Below, in pieces: positions 31,837 to 40,668 of a stretch of 64,000 nt of DNA. Origin of the DNA: Oikopleura dioica (lineage: Eukaryota; Chordata; Appendicularia; Copelata; Oikopleuridae). The notes under the pieces were generated by a model, which made no database searches, was not told the origin of the DNA, and saw only the letters and a program-made list of their open reading frames with translations. The DNA is taken from the NCBI GenBank assembly GCA_907165135.1, contig OU015566.1:8416157-8480156 (forward strand), written 5' to 3'. Both the position numbers and the translations under genes were made by a program. The stretch's first letter is position 1; each line of letters begins with the position of its first letter.

Positions 31837-32802
31837 TTATTTCTTTGCTCCTCCCGTTTCGTTGTTGGGCCTCAGGCCTCCTGTGAGAACGAAGTCGTGG
31901 AGACGGGTGACTTGGTGCTCCAAGTTCGCGCTGATGTTAATTAATGGTGCCTCTGGGGTCGGTGAGGGGCCTGGATACTGATTGATTGCTCGATCTCTGG
32001 TTTTCACCATATCCACCGCCGTGTTCAACACGTATTTTATTTCCCTTATTGGAACTTTACCGTCAGAGTAGGCGTCGTAGTAGCTAAAGAGCCAGATCAG
32101 GTTTCTGATCAGCGCCGCTGCGGTCGTCTGTTTCGGATCGTTGTAGGGTAACCTAGGCATGCGAACAGCAAAGGGTGGGCGATCTTCCTCTTCATCTCCT
32201 TCAAAATGGCAAGTTTCGATCGTCGAAATCTTGTTCAGGTCCGGCGGAGGTAGATCGAAAAGATGATCGTAGATTGAAGAGTAGTCGGGCATGGCCAGCT
32301 TCGCTCTTTTCTTTGCTGGGGAGTTGATTTCGTTGTCCTCCTTGTTTGCATCAGGGTCACCTGACTGAGGGGACGCCGGATTGCTTTCTAAGTCCGCTTC
32401 TTGTACATGTCTAATGGACTCGACTGAAGGAGTCTCGAAGCTTGAGGCGGAAGCCTGCGACAGATCTCTCTGCTCGCCCTTCTCTACGAAGACGATGTCC
32501 AAGGTACTGAACAGATGTGATTTACCACAAAACACACATAGGAAATCAATTGGCCAGTCTGTCACTTTTTCCTTGTCCTTTTGGGTTTCCCCATTTACCT
32601 CTAGAGCCTCAGATTCTTTGGCTAACCAGCCTATACCACCGAGTTTGTTTGGGTTGGAGACAAGGCATTTCAAGCACATCTGGTGCGAGCATTTCTTCAG
32701 GATAACTTCGCGCCTCACTGCTAGATCGAACTTGAAGCCACAATGCAAGCAACCTTGAATGCGAGTAGTGTTCGTAATGGGATCCTTTTCTGCTCTATTC
32801 AT
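31837..32802 (-). CDS. element protein with an N-terminal RING-like zinc finger
   Basis: 321 codons. Residues 18-90 carry GCLHCG, KKCSHQMCLKC and FLCVFCG: a C-x2-C, C-x-H-x2-C-x2-C, C-x2-C series with the spacing of a C3HC4-type RING. The linker before the last pair is long. The middle is acidic and Ser-rich with a basic KKRAKL motif. The C-terminal third is helical (TAAALIRNLIWLFSYYDAYS). A RING suggests a ubiquitin ligase, or a nucleic-acid-binding finger if it only binds zinc. An acceptor (ctattttttcag) ends 17 nt before the ATG. Unusual cargo for a retroelement. Confidence 0.7.
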   Translation of the reverse strand: MNRAEKDPITNTTRIQGCLHCGFKFDLAVRREVILKKCSHQMCLKCLVSNPNKLGGIGWLAKESEALEVNGETQKDKEKVTDWPIDFLCVFCGKSHLFSTLDIVFVEKGEQRDLSQASASSFETPSVESIRHVQEADLESNPASPQSGDPDANKEDNEINSPAKKRAKLAMPDYSSIYDHLFDLPPPDLNKISTIETCHFEGDEEEDRPPFAVRMPRLPYNDPKQTTAAALIRNLIWLFSYYDAYSDGKVPIREIKYVLNTAVDMVKTRDRAINQYPGPSPTPEAPLINISANLEHQVTRLHDFVLTGGLRPNNETGGAKK

Positions 32803-33536
32803 GCGACCGAATCAATTCTCTGAAAAAATAGAGAATGATTATCTATTCCTGCTTCTACTATTTCCTGCAGCTGGGTGCCCGGCTGAAAAAACAGAAGAGA
32901 CTGATAAAAGGGTGACCTTTTATCGCAAGGGTATTGTGGCTTGTCTTTTATTTTGAAACTTGACAAGAATGTGGTGAGGAGAGGGGTAGCAGTATCAGCG
33001 CAAATTGAACGAGAGATGAGGGAAAAGCGGTGGGAAAGCGGCATAAATAAGGCGAAAAAAGGCACATAAGCAAAAAAGGCACACAGGGGAATATATTTTC
33101 AGTGGAAGAAAGAAGGACTCGGTTGAACCGTAGCGGAAGTATCCATGAGTAGAGGAGCTGGCAGCATCCGGAAAAGAGCGAGTAAGGGTCACCCCTTAGA
33201 ATTTTTTGGCGAGAACAGGACGAACGGCAGTGAGTGCGTTGTGAGACCTAAATACGCTCGTTAACAAACTGTTTCGCTCTCACGAAGCTGTAATTTACCT
33301 GTGAGAAAAAGTGAAGAGGCTCGCCAGGGCGTGTCGACGTGATGCTGGCTCGGTGGAGGCGAAGGTGATATGTACAGCTAAATTGAAGGCCACGATGGTC
33401 TTGGCGGAGATGTAGAGCAAGAGGCAACTCTTGGTGAAGGTGATGAGGAGTGGAGGGTGCGCTAGCAAACCATATTAGTTAAAGTATGGATCGAAGAACT
33501 ATCTCTCACCTGACTTCTGCTTTTTGGGCGCTGTTT

Positions 33537-36272
33537 TCACAGGAAGTAGTCGCCCTCAAACGAGGTACCAAGCGAAGGGACCTCGTTTCCGGTTAAGGGG
33601 TTACCCTTAATTTTCTTTGCCGAGACGAAGGCCCACGCCAAAATGCGCTCGTTTGCACGATGCGCAAGGCGTCTAACAGCTGGGCCTCCCATGAGAAAAG
33701 CTTCATTTGCGCAAAAGCACATCAGCTCTCCCAATGGGAACTTCGATGGGGAGGCCAGCTGGACGAACTCGTCGAGGATCTCCGTCGCGATGTCGAGTCT
33801 GGCGTCTTCGACGAGGACGAGCTGCTTGCACGCGAGCTTGAATCTGTCGGGGTCACCCGATCTGACGAGGAAGGCGTCGAGGTCCAATTCCAGCTTGGCT
33901 GGGTGCGAGATCTTGGTTACACCCAGCGTGACGAGGTCTCGTTCGAAGGTTGCCCTTCGTTTCATCAGGTCGGTGATTTTGTCCCTGATAATCACGGAAT
34001 CCGCGATAAAGTTGGGGCTTGGCCTCCTGAGGCCGCGAGCGGAGACATTAAAATGGCACGGGCTGATGTTCCAGAAGTAGCCCTTTCTTGCGCGCTCTTC
34101 TTCCGTGAGCTCCGGCTCGTAGTCGTAGGGGATGTCTTCGTTCAGATTTTCATCTGGAACGATTTCCGCCTCTTTTGGAACTCTGGGCTCGCCCCATCTT
34201 CTCGGCTCGTTCTCCCCCACCGGCTGAGTCAAGTCGATCGTCGGTCGCCCGGCTGTTGTACCACTCACACCGGTCACCACTCGAGTCGGCGCTTGCTGGA
34301 TCGGTGAAACAATCATCGGCGCTGCGCTTTGCTGTGGTCGAAGCGGCGATTCTGGTCTGTGTGGAAGTGGCTCTTGGAAACGGCGGTTGCCCGCGCGTTG
34401 ATCTCTCATTGCCATTGAGTAGGTGGGGAGAGAGTCCGTCGACGGTCGTCGAGCGTGCATGTATCTCGGGCGGGCTCGTTGCGGCTGCTGCTGGCGTTGT
34501 TGCTGCTGCTGCTGTTGTTGTTGATGCTGCGAAGAGGGGGGTGCGTTCGAAGCTGCTGTTAGTTCCGCCATTCGTTTTGAGTAGGCCTTCTGAACTTCGT
34601 CAAGCTCGTTGACGAAAACATCGAACTTCGGAGAACGACTGGGGTAACCCATATCTTCTTCCCGAAGGTTGACCAGCTTCATAAAGGCACTCTTGATGTC
34701 CTCTCGCAAGCGCGCTGGTGGGTTTATGGGGGAAACCCCAAAGTAGATCGACTCGCCGATTTTGATCATCTGTTTCGTCGGGAAATAGCGGCCGAAACCT
34801 TTTCTTTTCGCGTAAGCGCCCATTTGGTCGAGGTCTTTCGCCAGCCGGTTTGCCGGATTCGTGCAGCTTTCACTGCGCTCGCCTTCGCCAAAACGATGAA
34901 GCCAGTAATGCGCTTTCAGTCTACGCTGATGCCAAGCCAGGTCCGGGTCGTATCTTTCTCCAGCCTGACCTTGTGACCTCTGATTCTGTCGGTTTCCCGC
35001 ATTTTCTCTTCGGTTTCCCGAGCTTCGCTGACGGTTAGTCGTTTCTCTCCAGCCGGAAGACTCTGGTTGTCGGCTCGAAGAGTTCCACCCAACGTGCTCT
35101 GGTCTGTTAATCACCCATCCTTCGCCTGATTGTTGCGACGGTTGAGTCGATGGCGGTGAGGCGTTGCTGGCCACTGCTGGGGCGCTGTTGGCGGGTTCAA
35201 CCGTGTTGTCCGCGACGGTGGCGTTGTTGGAGTCGGGTCGCTCGACGGGCCTGGAGTTTCCTCCTTTCTGCTTCTTGCGACCGCTGGATTCCTCGTCCGA
35301 AGCTCGCTTTCGGTTTCCCGCTTCGATTTTTCTATTCTCACGGTTGTCGGAGCAATCCGAGTCATCGGAGTCGGTATCTGTGTACGGTCTTCCATCTGGG
35401 CGCGCTGGACGTCTGGTGGCGAGTTGCTTTCGTGGTCGAACCTTTTTTCCGTCTTTGTTGGTGACCCAGCAGGGACGTTCTTTGCTGACGAAGCCGCAAG
35501 ATCTCGACTGAAGACCCGAAGGACCAGGTTTGTCGTGATCAGAATCCTCCGTCGAAGTTTCCTTCGGTAAAGGGTTCGCCGTTGGTGGCTTCGGAGGCGA
35601 TTTCTTCTTCGAAGAAGATGCGGTTTCCCGCGCTGTCGGCTTCTTTGGCTCATTCAGCAGTTCTTCTTCGTCTAAGCTCATGTGGGAGTCGTTGTTCTCC
35701 GGTCGATCTGAAGCTGACGAAGAAGGGACGTCCATGACGAGAGGCCCTGACGGTCCTAAAATCAGGATTAGGAAGGTGAAATTCTCAAATGCCAAGTAAA
35801 ACTTGTACATGAGAGCGTGGCAAAAAAGCAGAAGTAGCGCAAACCACTCTGTTAGTGCTGACCGATCTATCGTTCTCTCGATTCGGGTAACCCCGTTTTC
35901 TGAGAAGACTAGACTAAATTGAGCGTAAACTCGGATTGCCAGGAGGGTCTTATCTGCCCAAAGACGAGTCAAGAGTCTCAGTCTTCGGAGTCTCCAGATG
36001 ATGTAAAAGAGTGGGTTCGTCACCTCGTCCGTTAACTTACCCAGTAAGTCGTCTTCGATTTCTCCGGCGTGGACGTCGATGGAGTCCGCTGCGGTCGATG
36101 TATCCATTGGAACGGGGTTTCCCCCATTTCCAACTTCAACTGCTTCGTTACGGTTGTGCTCGTTGAAGCCGGGGAGAAGGACGTCTTCTCCGATGAGTTC
36201 TTCAAGGTCATCCATGGGAGTGTCGATTATTTCGACGTTGGGGCTCCCCGATCTCTCCTCGTTTTCCGACAT
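33537..36272 (-). CDS. 911-aa element protein, disordered, with an in-frame candidate intron
   Basis: Acidic N-terminus (MSENEERSGSPNVEIIDTP). A hydrophobic stretch (ALTEWFALLLLFCHALMY ... TFLILIL) precedes long Ser/Pro/Arg-rich disorder, a poly-Gln tract near residue 600, and a helical C-terminus (RLAHRANERILAWAFVSAKK). The segment 36040-35756 (285 bp, divisible by 3) has a strong donor (G|GTAAGTTAAC) and acceptor (ctgattttag|GACC). Removing it deletes 95 residues including the hydrophobic part and joins DDLLG to PSGPLV. So one frame may give a membrane form and a soluble form. The function is unknown. Confidence 0.65.
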   Translation of the reverse strand: MSENEERSGSPNVEIIDTPMDDLEELIGEDVLLPGFNEHNRNEAVEVGNGGNPVPMDTSTAADSIDVHAGEIEDDLLGKLTDEVTNPLFYIIWRLRRLRLLTRLWADKTLLAIRVYAQFSLVFSENGVTRIERTIDRSALTEWFALLLLFCHALMYKFYLAFENFTFLILILGPSGPLVMDVPSSSASDRPENNDSHMSLDEEELLNEPKKPTARETASSSKKKSPPKPPTANPLPKETSTEDSDHDKPGPSGLQSRSCGFVSKERPCWVTNKDGKKVRPRKQLATRRPARPDGRPYTDTDSDDSDCSDNRENRKIEAGNRKRASDEESSGRKKQKGGNSRPVERPDSNNATVADNTVEPANSAPAVASNASPPSTQPSQQSGEGWVINRPEHVGWNSSSRQPESSGWRETTNRQRSSGNRRENAGNRQNQRSQGQAGERYDPDLAWHQRRLKAHYWLHRFGEGERSESCTNPANRLAKDLDQMGAYAKRKGFGRYFPTKQMIKIGESIYFGVSPINPPARLREDIKSAFMKLVNLREEDMGYPSRSPKFDVFVNELDEVQKAYSKRMAELTAASNAPPSSQHQQQQQQQQQRQQQPQRARPRYMHARRPSTDSLPTYSMAMRDQRAGNRRFQEPLPHRPESPLRPQQSAAPMIVSPIQQAPTRVVTGVSGTTAGRPTIDLTQPVGENEPRRWGEPRVPKEAEIVPDENLNEDIPYDYEPELTEEERARKGYFWNISPCHFNVSARGLRRPSPNFIADSVIIRDKITDLMKRRATFERDLVTLGVTKISHPAKLELDLDAFLVRSGDPDRFKLACKQLVLVEDARLDIATEILDEFVQLASPSKFPLGELMCFCANEAFLMGGPAVRRLAHRANERILAWAFVSAKKIKGNPLTGNEVPSLGTSFEGDYFL

Positions 36273-36376
36273 TTTGTCGCCGATTTCAAACTAAAATAAC
36301 AAACGCTTAAAAAAGAGCGAACTTGAGAGCTTCCTCTCTTGCTCTGAATGCTGAAATTGATTAATTTATGTCCATT

Positions 36377-36487
36377 TTACATATAAATGAAGGAAACGAG
36401 CATGTGGAAGAAAACACAGGTGACAGTAAGTGTTGCCAGTACGGAAAAGATGAACAGAATAAGGTAGATGTACGCGTAAGCGTTCAT
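36377..36487 (-). CDS. 36-aa single-pass membrane peptide in the element
   Basis: MNAYAYIYLILFIFSVLATL and the following VTCVFFHML region is almost entirely hydrophobic: one transmembrane helix in 36 residues. It sits between the 911-aa and 996-aa frames. An AG (ccttctgctaag) lies about 15 nt upstream and overlaps one of the GGG-CCC palindromes (36494-36503). Short ORFs arise by chance, but composition and placement make this one worth keeping. Confidence 0.4.
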   Translation of the reverse strand: MNAYAYIYLILFIFSVLATLTVTCVFFHMLVSFIYM

Positions 36488-37109
36488 TTTTAAGGGTTGC
36501 CCCTTAGCAGAAGGAAGTTGAGAAACAGGAAGGAACAGGTGGAAATGTTGGGTAGAAACAAAACACACAGAAAATTACTAAGAAATTTTAGTCTGGAGAG
36601 GCGTATTTCACGCTTACTCTTCTTCTATATGGCGTCTGACTACGATACCCAGCTAACCGGGGGCCGAAACGATTAATAAGACACTCCTTCACCGGAGATT
36701 TCTCTGAAAAAACGCGTTAAACTGGCCCTGGTGCACCCTCTGACTTACCTCGGTGGTTGAAAGGAGGTTGGCGGTGGAGTTTTCTCTCGCAGATTTTCGT
36801 TGCGCAAGCAACTTTTCCTTCTCTATTTTGTTTCTTTTTCTCTGGCGAAATTTTTTCTCATTTCTATGGTGGCAGTGAGTCGAGCAGCGTCGCGAATGCT
36901 TCTTCAGGATTGGCCCGCACGTGGCACGTGCCGCCCCCGCGGTGACTCAATCCTGTGATTACGTAACTCATGCTCGATTTCTCGAGCAGGTGGTTTTCTT
37001 CCTTGATTTCTCAACGGACAAGCAGTAATTAATAAATATTAGGGTCAACCCTAAATGTAATGACGAGTTTTAAATAAATGGGTTACCCCAATTCAAGATG
37101 CTTTCATTT

Positions 37110-40100
37110 CTATCTGATGAAATTGGTCTTGTGTCCCGTGTTAAAGGGTTGAGTTCGGTCTTTTGTCGGGCGATAACCCAGTCCCGAAACTGACACCAAG
37201 TCCAGCCATGTTGGCGGGGCCAGCGAAGCTGTCAAGCATGCCAATCTAGCCAAAACTCCTCGACCAAAGCCTAAGCTGCACTGCTTGAAATCGCTCCTGT
37301 CGAACTTCTCGCACAGTGACGCCTCTCGAAGCTTCTCCGACTGCCGGATGTGTCTGTTAGAAAGGTGGCCCTTTCCCCACGAGACTAAGTCCCGTAGAAT
37401 CTTCACTTTGCCTGGGGCGACCAGCTGATGGTAGTTCCAGACAATTGCTCTATAGCCGCTTTCGGTTTCCCGAAAGTTTAACCTTTGCCAGCGGAATAGG
37501 CCGCGATTTTGGTCTTCTTCGACCAAAAGAAGAAGGACGGGGCAGTATTTGTTTAGCCCTTTCAGCTCTTCGAATTCTAGGGAGCCGAAGTTCTCTTCCC
37601 AGAGTGCTGATGGAGTCTCCTCCTTCAATTGAGGGTTAGTGACGAGGTCTAGCCATTTTTGTTGCGCTTCCATCGATGTGGCAATCAACACGAGGGGGTG
37701 ACCCTTTGGTCTCGCCTTTGCGATCAATTTCACTAGAATCGCCGCTTCTGCTGGTTTGAATTCGCTTAGATCGTTAAGTAGCGATGTAGCTTTCTCGATC
37801 GACATGTAGGAGCCTTTCTTATTGTAAGGATGGTCTTTCTCCCATAGAAACGACTCCTTTGCTGCGTCCGCATCGTTTCCAATCCACTGGAATAAGAGCT
37901 TCGATTTCTTCGCCGAGGGTACTCGGTGCATGAAAAGAAAACCGAATTTCTTCGGATCTAAATCATTTGGCTGCTGTACTGCTTTTAGCTCGTATGATTT
38001 GGCCATTCGTTCCAGATTTCTCCAGATCTCTCGGGGCTTCTCGCCGGTTTCACTGCATGCGACGAAAAGGTTATCCGCGACTATTTCGATCGTTTCCTTC
38101 AGTGAGCCCTCGGCCGGTTGTTTTGCCGTTTGCGCGGCATATTCTATCACCGCATGAAGTGGGTCTGAGATCGGCGCGTCGGGTCTTTTGTTGCAAGCTT
38201 TCACTGCAAAGTGTCCCACCGCCGCCGATTTGACTAGTCGGGTAGCTCTGGCTTTCCAGGCTCTGCTTCCTTCTGCTTCGACCTCCCAGAAATCTCTTGG
38301 GATTTGCCAAGCCAGGTCCGAGTCTGTGTTTCCGAGCGCGAACTCGCTGATCAGCGGGAACCACGGGTCCGGGATAAGCTGGAGCTTCGAGTGGTCCTTG
38401 CTCATGTTTTTCCTAGTTGCCTGTTCGTAGGAGAAGCGAGCTATCTCGATCTGGTTGCCCGGAATCGAAGTACGAATGGTGTCCCAATCTCCGCTCATCA
38501 GAGGATTTCTTTCCCAAAAGGTCTCCCTTTGGCTGAGGATAGTCTCTTCCGCAGATTGGTAGATGGAATCGAACCAATCCTTGATCGCAACAGCTGTGAG
38601 TTTCACCTTCTTGAATCCCTCCAGCACTTCCTTGAACAGCGACAGGACTGGATCAGCCAGATCTTGCGTCGTCAGAGAGTAGTGGAATTCGAACGGTTTC
38701 CCGGACGTGTTCGTTTGTTTCTCCATTTTTGCCTGTCTCCAGTCCCTTGATCTGAACATCAGCTTTTCGCACAGGACTTTTTCGTTATTCCTGGTTTTCA
38801 CCACTTTCTCCGCTAGCTTCGTGGCCAGCTGAGCTCTGAGCTTCATCCTCCAGAAAGGGTGGCAAGCTGCCCCGAAGGGGATCAGACGGTAGTCTGTGGG
38901 CTCTAGGTATTTGTTGAGCCTGTCGAGACCGCAGGCGACTGCGTTGTTGAGAATTAACCTCATTTTGACTCCTTCGAAGTTCTCGTCGGCGTCTTTGGTC
39001 GGAAAGATCAGGTTCGCTCTGATTTCTTTCGCTTTTTCGAAGTCTTCTTTGTCTACCCATCTTTCCGTAGCCGCGGCGTTGGCTGCGATTGCTTCTACAA
39101 AGCCAATCGGGTCCTTTGATGAGTTTGGGACTGTATCGGTGATCGCCAAGATGTCAATTGCCGCGTAACCGACTAATCTCTCGAACCACCAATTCGGGTC
39201 TGGGCGCAATGTTCGCCTTTGCATGGCATCCGGAGTTGCCTCCAGGACTTTGCAGGTGACGTAAGTCCAGTAAGAGTCAGTTAGGATGGAGGTCATCAAC
39301 ATCTTGTGGATTGACCAACGTGGACCGAGTCTTGACCTGGGCAACCAGGAGAACCAAGCTTCCATGAAAGCCTCTTGCTTTACGCCTAAGCCGTTTGAAG
39401 CTCCTCTAACTCGCTTGATGAATGACGGCTTCTTGCCCTTCACTGGCTCGGATGTGTATTTGATTCTGATGATCGACTCAGGGTCTTCTTTCAGGCAAGC
39501 GAACAGCTGGCAGTTTGAGAACTTCCTGCGGATGTTTTCTGCGGCATAGATCAGCTCCAAGTCTGACAAAGTTGTCCTCGCGTCTGGCCCTAGCTCAAAT
39601 TGAACCAGATTCGATAGAGCTGTGCGCAGCTGCCTCGCTGAGGCATCTTTCTTGATGAAAATCAAGAAGGGATTAAGTTCTGTCAGGGTATCCCCTGTTT
39701 CTGAGCTTTCCGATTTCACCCCATCATTATTCTGAGGCACCTTTGGCTCGAGGCTAACCAAGTTGAATTCTGATGCAAGCGCATACAGAAGACCTGGATC
39801 TCTCACTGGTTTAAAACCCCAGAAAGCGTTGACTTCCTCGATTAGATGGTCAGTGTTAACTACCACGAAAGCGGAAAGTGAAATAGGGATTACTCCCAAA
39901 TTAGAGAGTAGGCCCACGTTGGATGCTGCCCAAGCCGCGGCTCTTGAGAAACCGGGGTCAGCATATGGGTCAAGTTGGCCTCTTGGTAACTGTATTTTAT
40001 GGGTTTCCCCATTACGATTTACCGAGTCCCAGTTTCCTGGGTGCGGATCCGAAAACCCGTCCTGATAAATGTCCCTCAGTGACTCGGGGATGTCATACAT
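37110..40100 (-). CDS. 996-aa element protein of unknown function, first ORF
   Basis: I choose the ATG at 40100 (MYDIPESLRDIYQDGFSDPH). The protein is large, globular-looking and mainly helical, rich in Trp and charged residues (for example WFSWLPRSRLGPRWSIHKML, WDTIRTSIPGNQIEIARFSY, LVKLIAKARPKGHPLVLIAT). I see no polymerase, helicase, protease or transmembrane motif that I can defend. It is the longest frame in the window and the first in the element, 40 bp after a TATA-like sequence. It could be a structural (capsid-like) or replication protein; nothing in the sequence decides this. Confidence 0.75.
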   Translation of the reverse strand: MYDIPESLRDIYQDGFSDPHPGNWDSVNRNGETHKIQLPRGQLDPYADPGFSRAAAWAASNVGLLSNLGVIPISLSAFVVVNTDHLIEEVNAFWGFKPVRDPGLLYALASEFNLVSLEPKVPQNNDGVKSESSETGDTLTELNPFLIFIKKDASARQLRTALSNLVQFELGPDARTTLSDLELIYAAENIRRKFSNCQLFACLKEDPESIIRIKYTSEPVKGKKPSFIKRVRGASNGLGVKQEAFMEAWFSWLPRSRLGPRWSIHKMLMTSILTDSYWTYVTCKVLEATPDAMQRRTLRPDPNWWFERLVGYAAIDILAITDTVPNSSKDPIGFVEAIAANAAATERWVDKEDFEKAKEIRANLIFPTKDADENFEGVKMRLILNNAVACGLDRLNKYLEPTDYRLIPFGAACHPFWRMKLRAQLATKLAEKVVKTRNNEKVLCEKLMFRSRDWRQAKMEKQTNTSGKPFEFHYSLTTQDLADPVLSLFKEVLEGFKKVKLTAVAIKDWFDSIYQSAEETILSQRETFWERNPLMSGDWDTIRTSIPGNQIEIARFSYEQATRKNMSKDHSKLQLIPDPWFPLISEFALGNTDSDLAWQIPRDFWEVEAEGSRAWKARATRLVKSAAVGHFAVKACNKRPDAPISDPLHAVIEYAAQTAKQPAEGSLKETIEIVADNLFVACSETGEKPREIWRNLERMAKSYELKAVQQPNDLDPKKFGFLFMHRVPSAKKSKLLFQWIGNDADAAKESFLWEKDHPYNKKGSYMSIEKATSLLNDLSEFKPAEAAILVKLIAKARPKGHPLVLIATSMEAQQKWLDLVTNPQLKEETPSALWEENFGSLEFEELKGLNKYCPVLLLLVEEDQNRGLFRWQRLNFRETESGYRAIVWNYHQLVAPGKVKILRDLVSWGKGHLSNRHIRQSEKLREASLCEKFDRSDFKQCSLGFGRGVLARLACLTASLAPPTWLDLVSVSGLGYRPTKDRTQPFNTGHKTNFIR

Positions 40101-40141
40101 TGCAGCTGTCGAGCTTTCTCTTTTCAATATTTTTTAAATCT

Positions 40142-40152
40142 CTATTTTTATA
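40142..40152 (-). promoter_or_regulatory. TATA-like element before the first element ORF
   Basis: On the minus strand TATAAAAATAG, about 42 bp before the ATG at 40100. The other large ORFs of the element lack such a box but carry acceptor-like AGs, fitting a single promoter at the 5' end. The remaining 5' stretch to repeat A (40153-40668) has no minus-strand ORF of note. Confidence 0.4.
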
Positions 40153-40668
40153 GAAAAAAGGGAACAATTATCTCAGCCGAAAGAGTTAGAGAGATTCTGA
40201 CGCTTTGAATTTACGTCAAGCTCAGCGCGGCTCCTGCGCCGCTAATGATTGGCGGCGGATGATCCCCTCAGGGCACGTGTGCGTAGGCGGCGCGCGGCCG
40301 TCTCAATCTCGGTAGAAATGGATCACGAGAAGCTCGCTGTAGAGCTAAACAGGGTGCTCCGGGTGAAAACTCGTGAAACAAATCACCATTTATCGGGGAG
40401 ACCCGATTATGGGAAAAATTTTCTCTGCGAAACGAAGTTGCGAGAGGAAATGCGTGAGCATCCCCAAATACGGCTCAGTACACCGGTAAACCGGGACGGA
40501 AAGCCTTTCTCAGCGAAAGCCGGAGCTTGCGAGAGGACCCAGACCATTTAGGATTTACAGAGCCCCTGAAAAAAACATCTGGAGACTAAGGTCAGCCAGA
40601 TGCAGAAAAAACCTCTCCAGACTGAACCTGAAGGGTTGATCGCGACTAGTCTCCTTACTGAGTAAAGA

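Larger units (their letters stand above)
22748..40406. repeat. dispersed GGG-N3/4-CCC palindromes, over 30 copies
   Basis: Copies include 22748-22758 (GGGGTCACCCC), 26963, 27121, 28408, 29167, 29826, 30331, 31508, 31689, 32583, 33186, 33597, 33849, 34641, 34728, 34990, 35011, 35311, 35621, 35885, 36114, 36494, 37042, 37080, 37463, 37694, 38694, 39686, 40001 and 40395 (core starts). Weaker AGGTTTCCCT forms are at 23869, 24857 and 25922. The core is usually G3-4, T, any base or two, A or T, C3-4, and many have symmetric flanks (33593-33610 is TTAAGGGGTTACCCTTAA). They lie in ORFs, gaps and the candidate intron alike. I noticed none of comparable quality in the host flanks. Confidence 0.75.

Noticed and set aside
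22748-40406. Reading the GGGTTA-containing palindromes as telomere remnants or NF-kappaB sites
   Set aside because: They are isolated dyads, not tandem TTAGGG. Only a few match GGGRNYYYCC, while the palindromic series as a whole does not.
40249-40551. Plus-strand 100-codon frame at the 5' end of the element
   Set aside because: Opposite to all element genes, Arg-rich from a GC-rich palindromic zone, no motif; probably chance.
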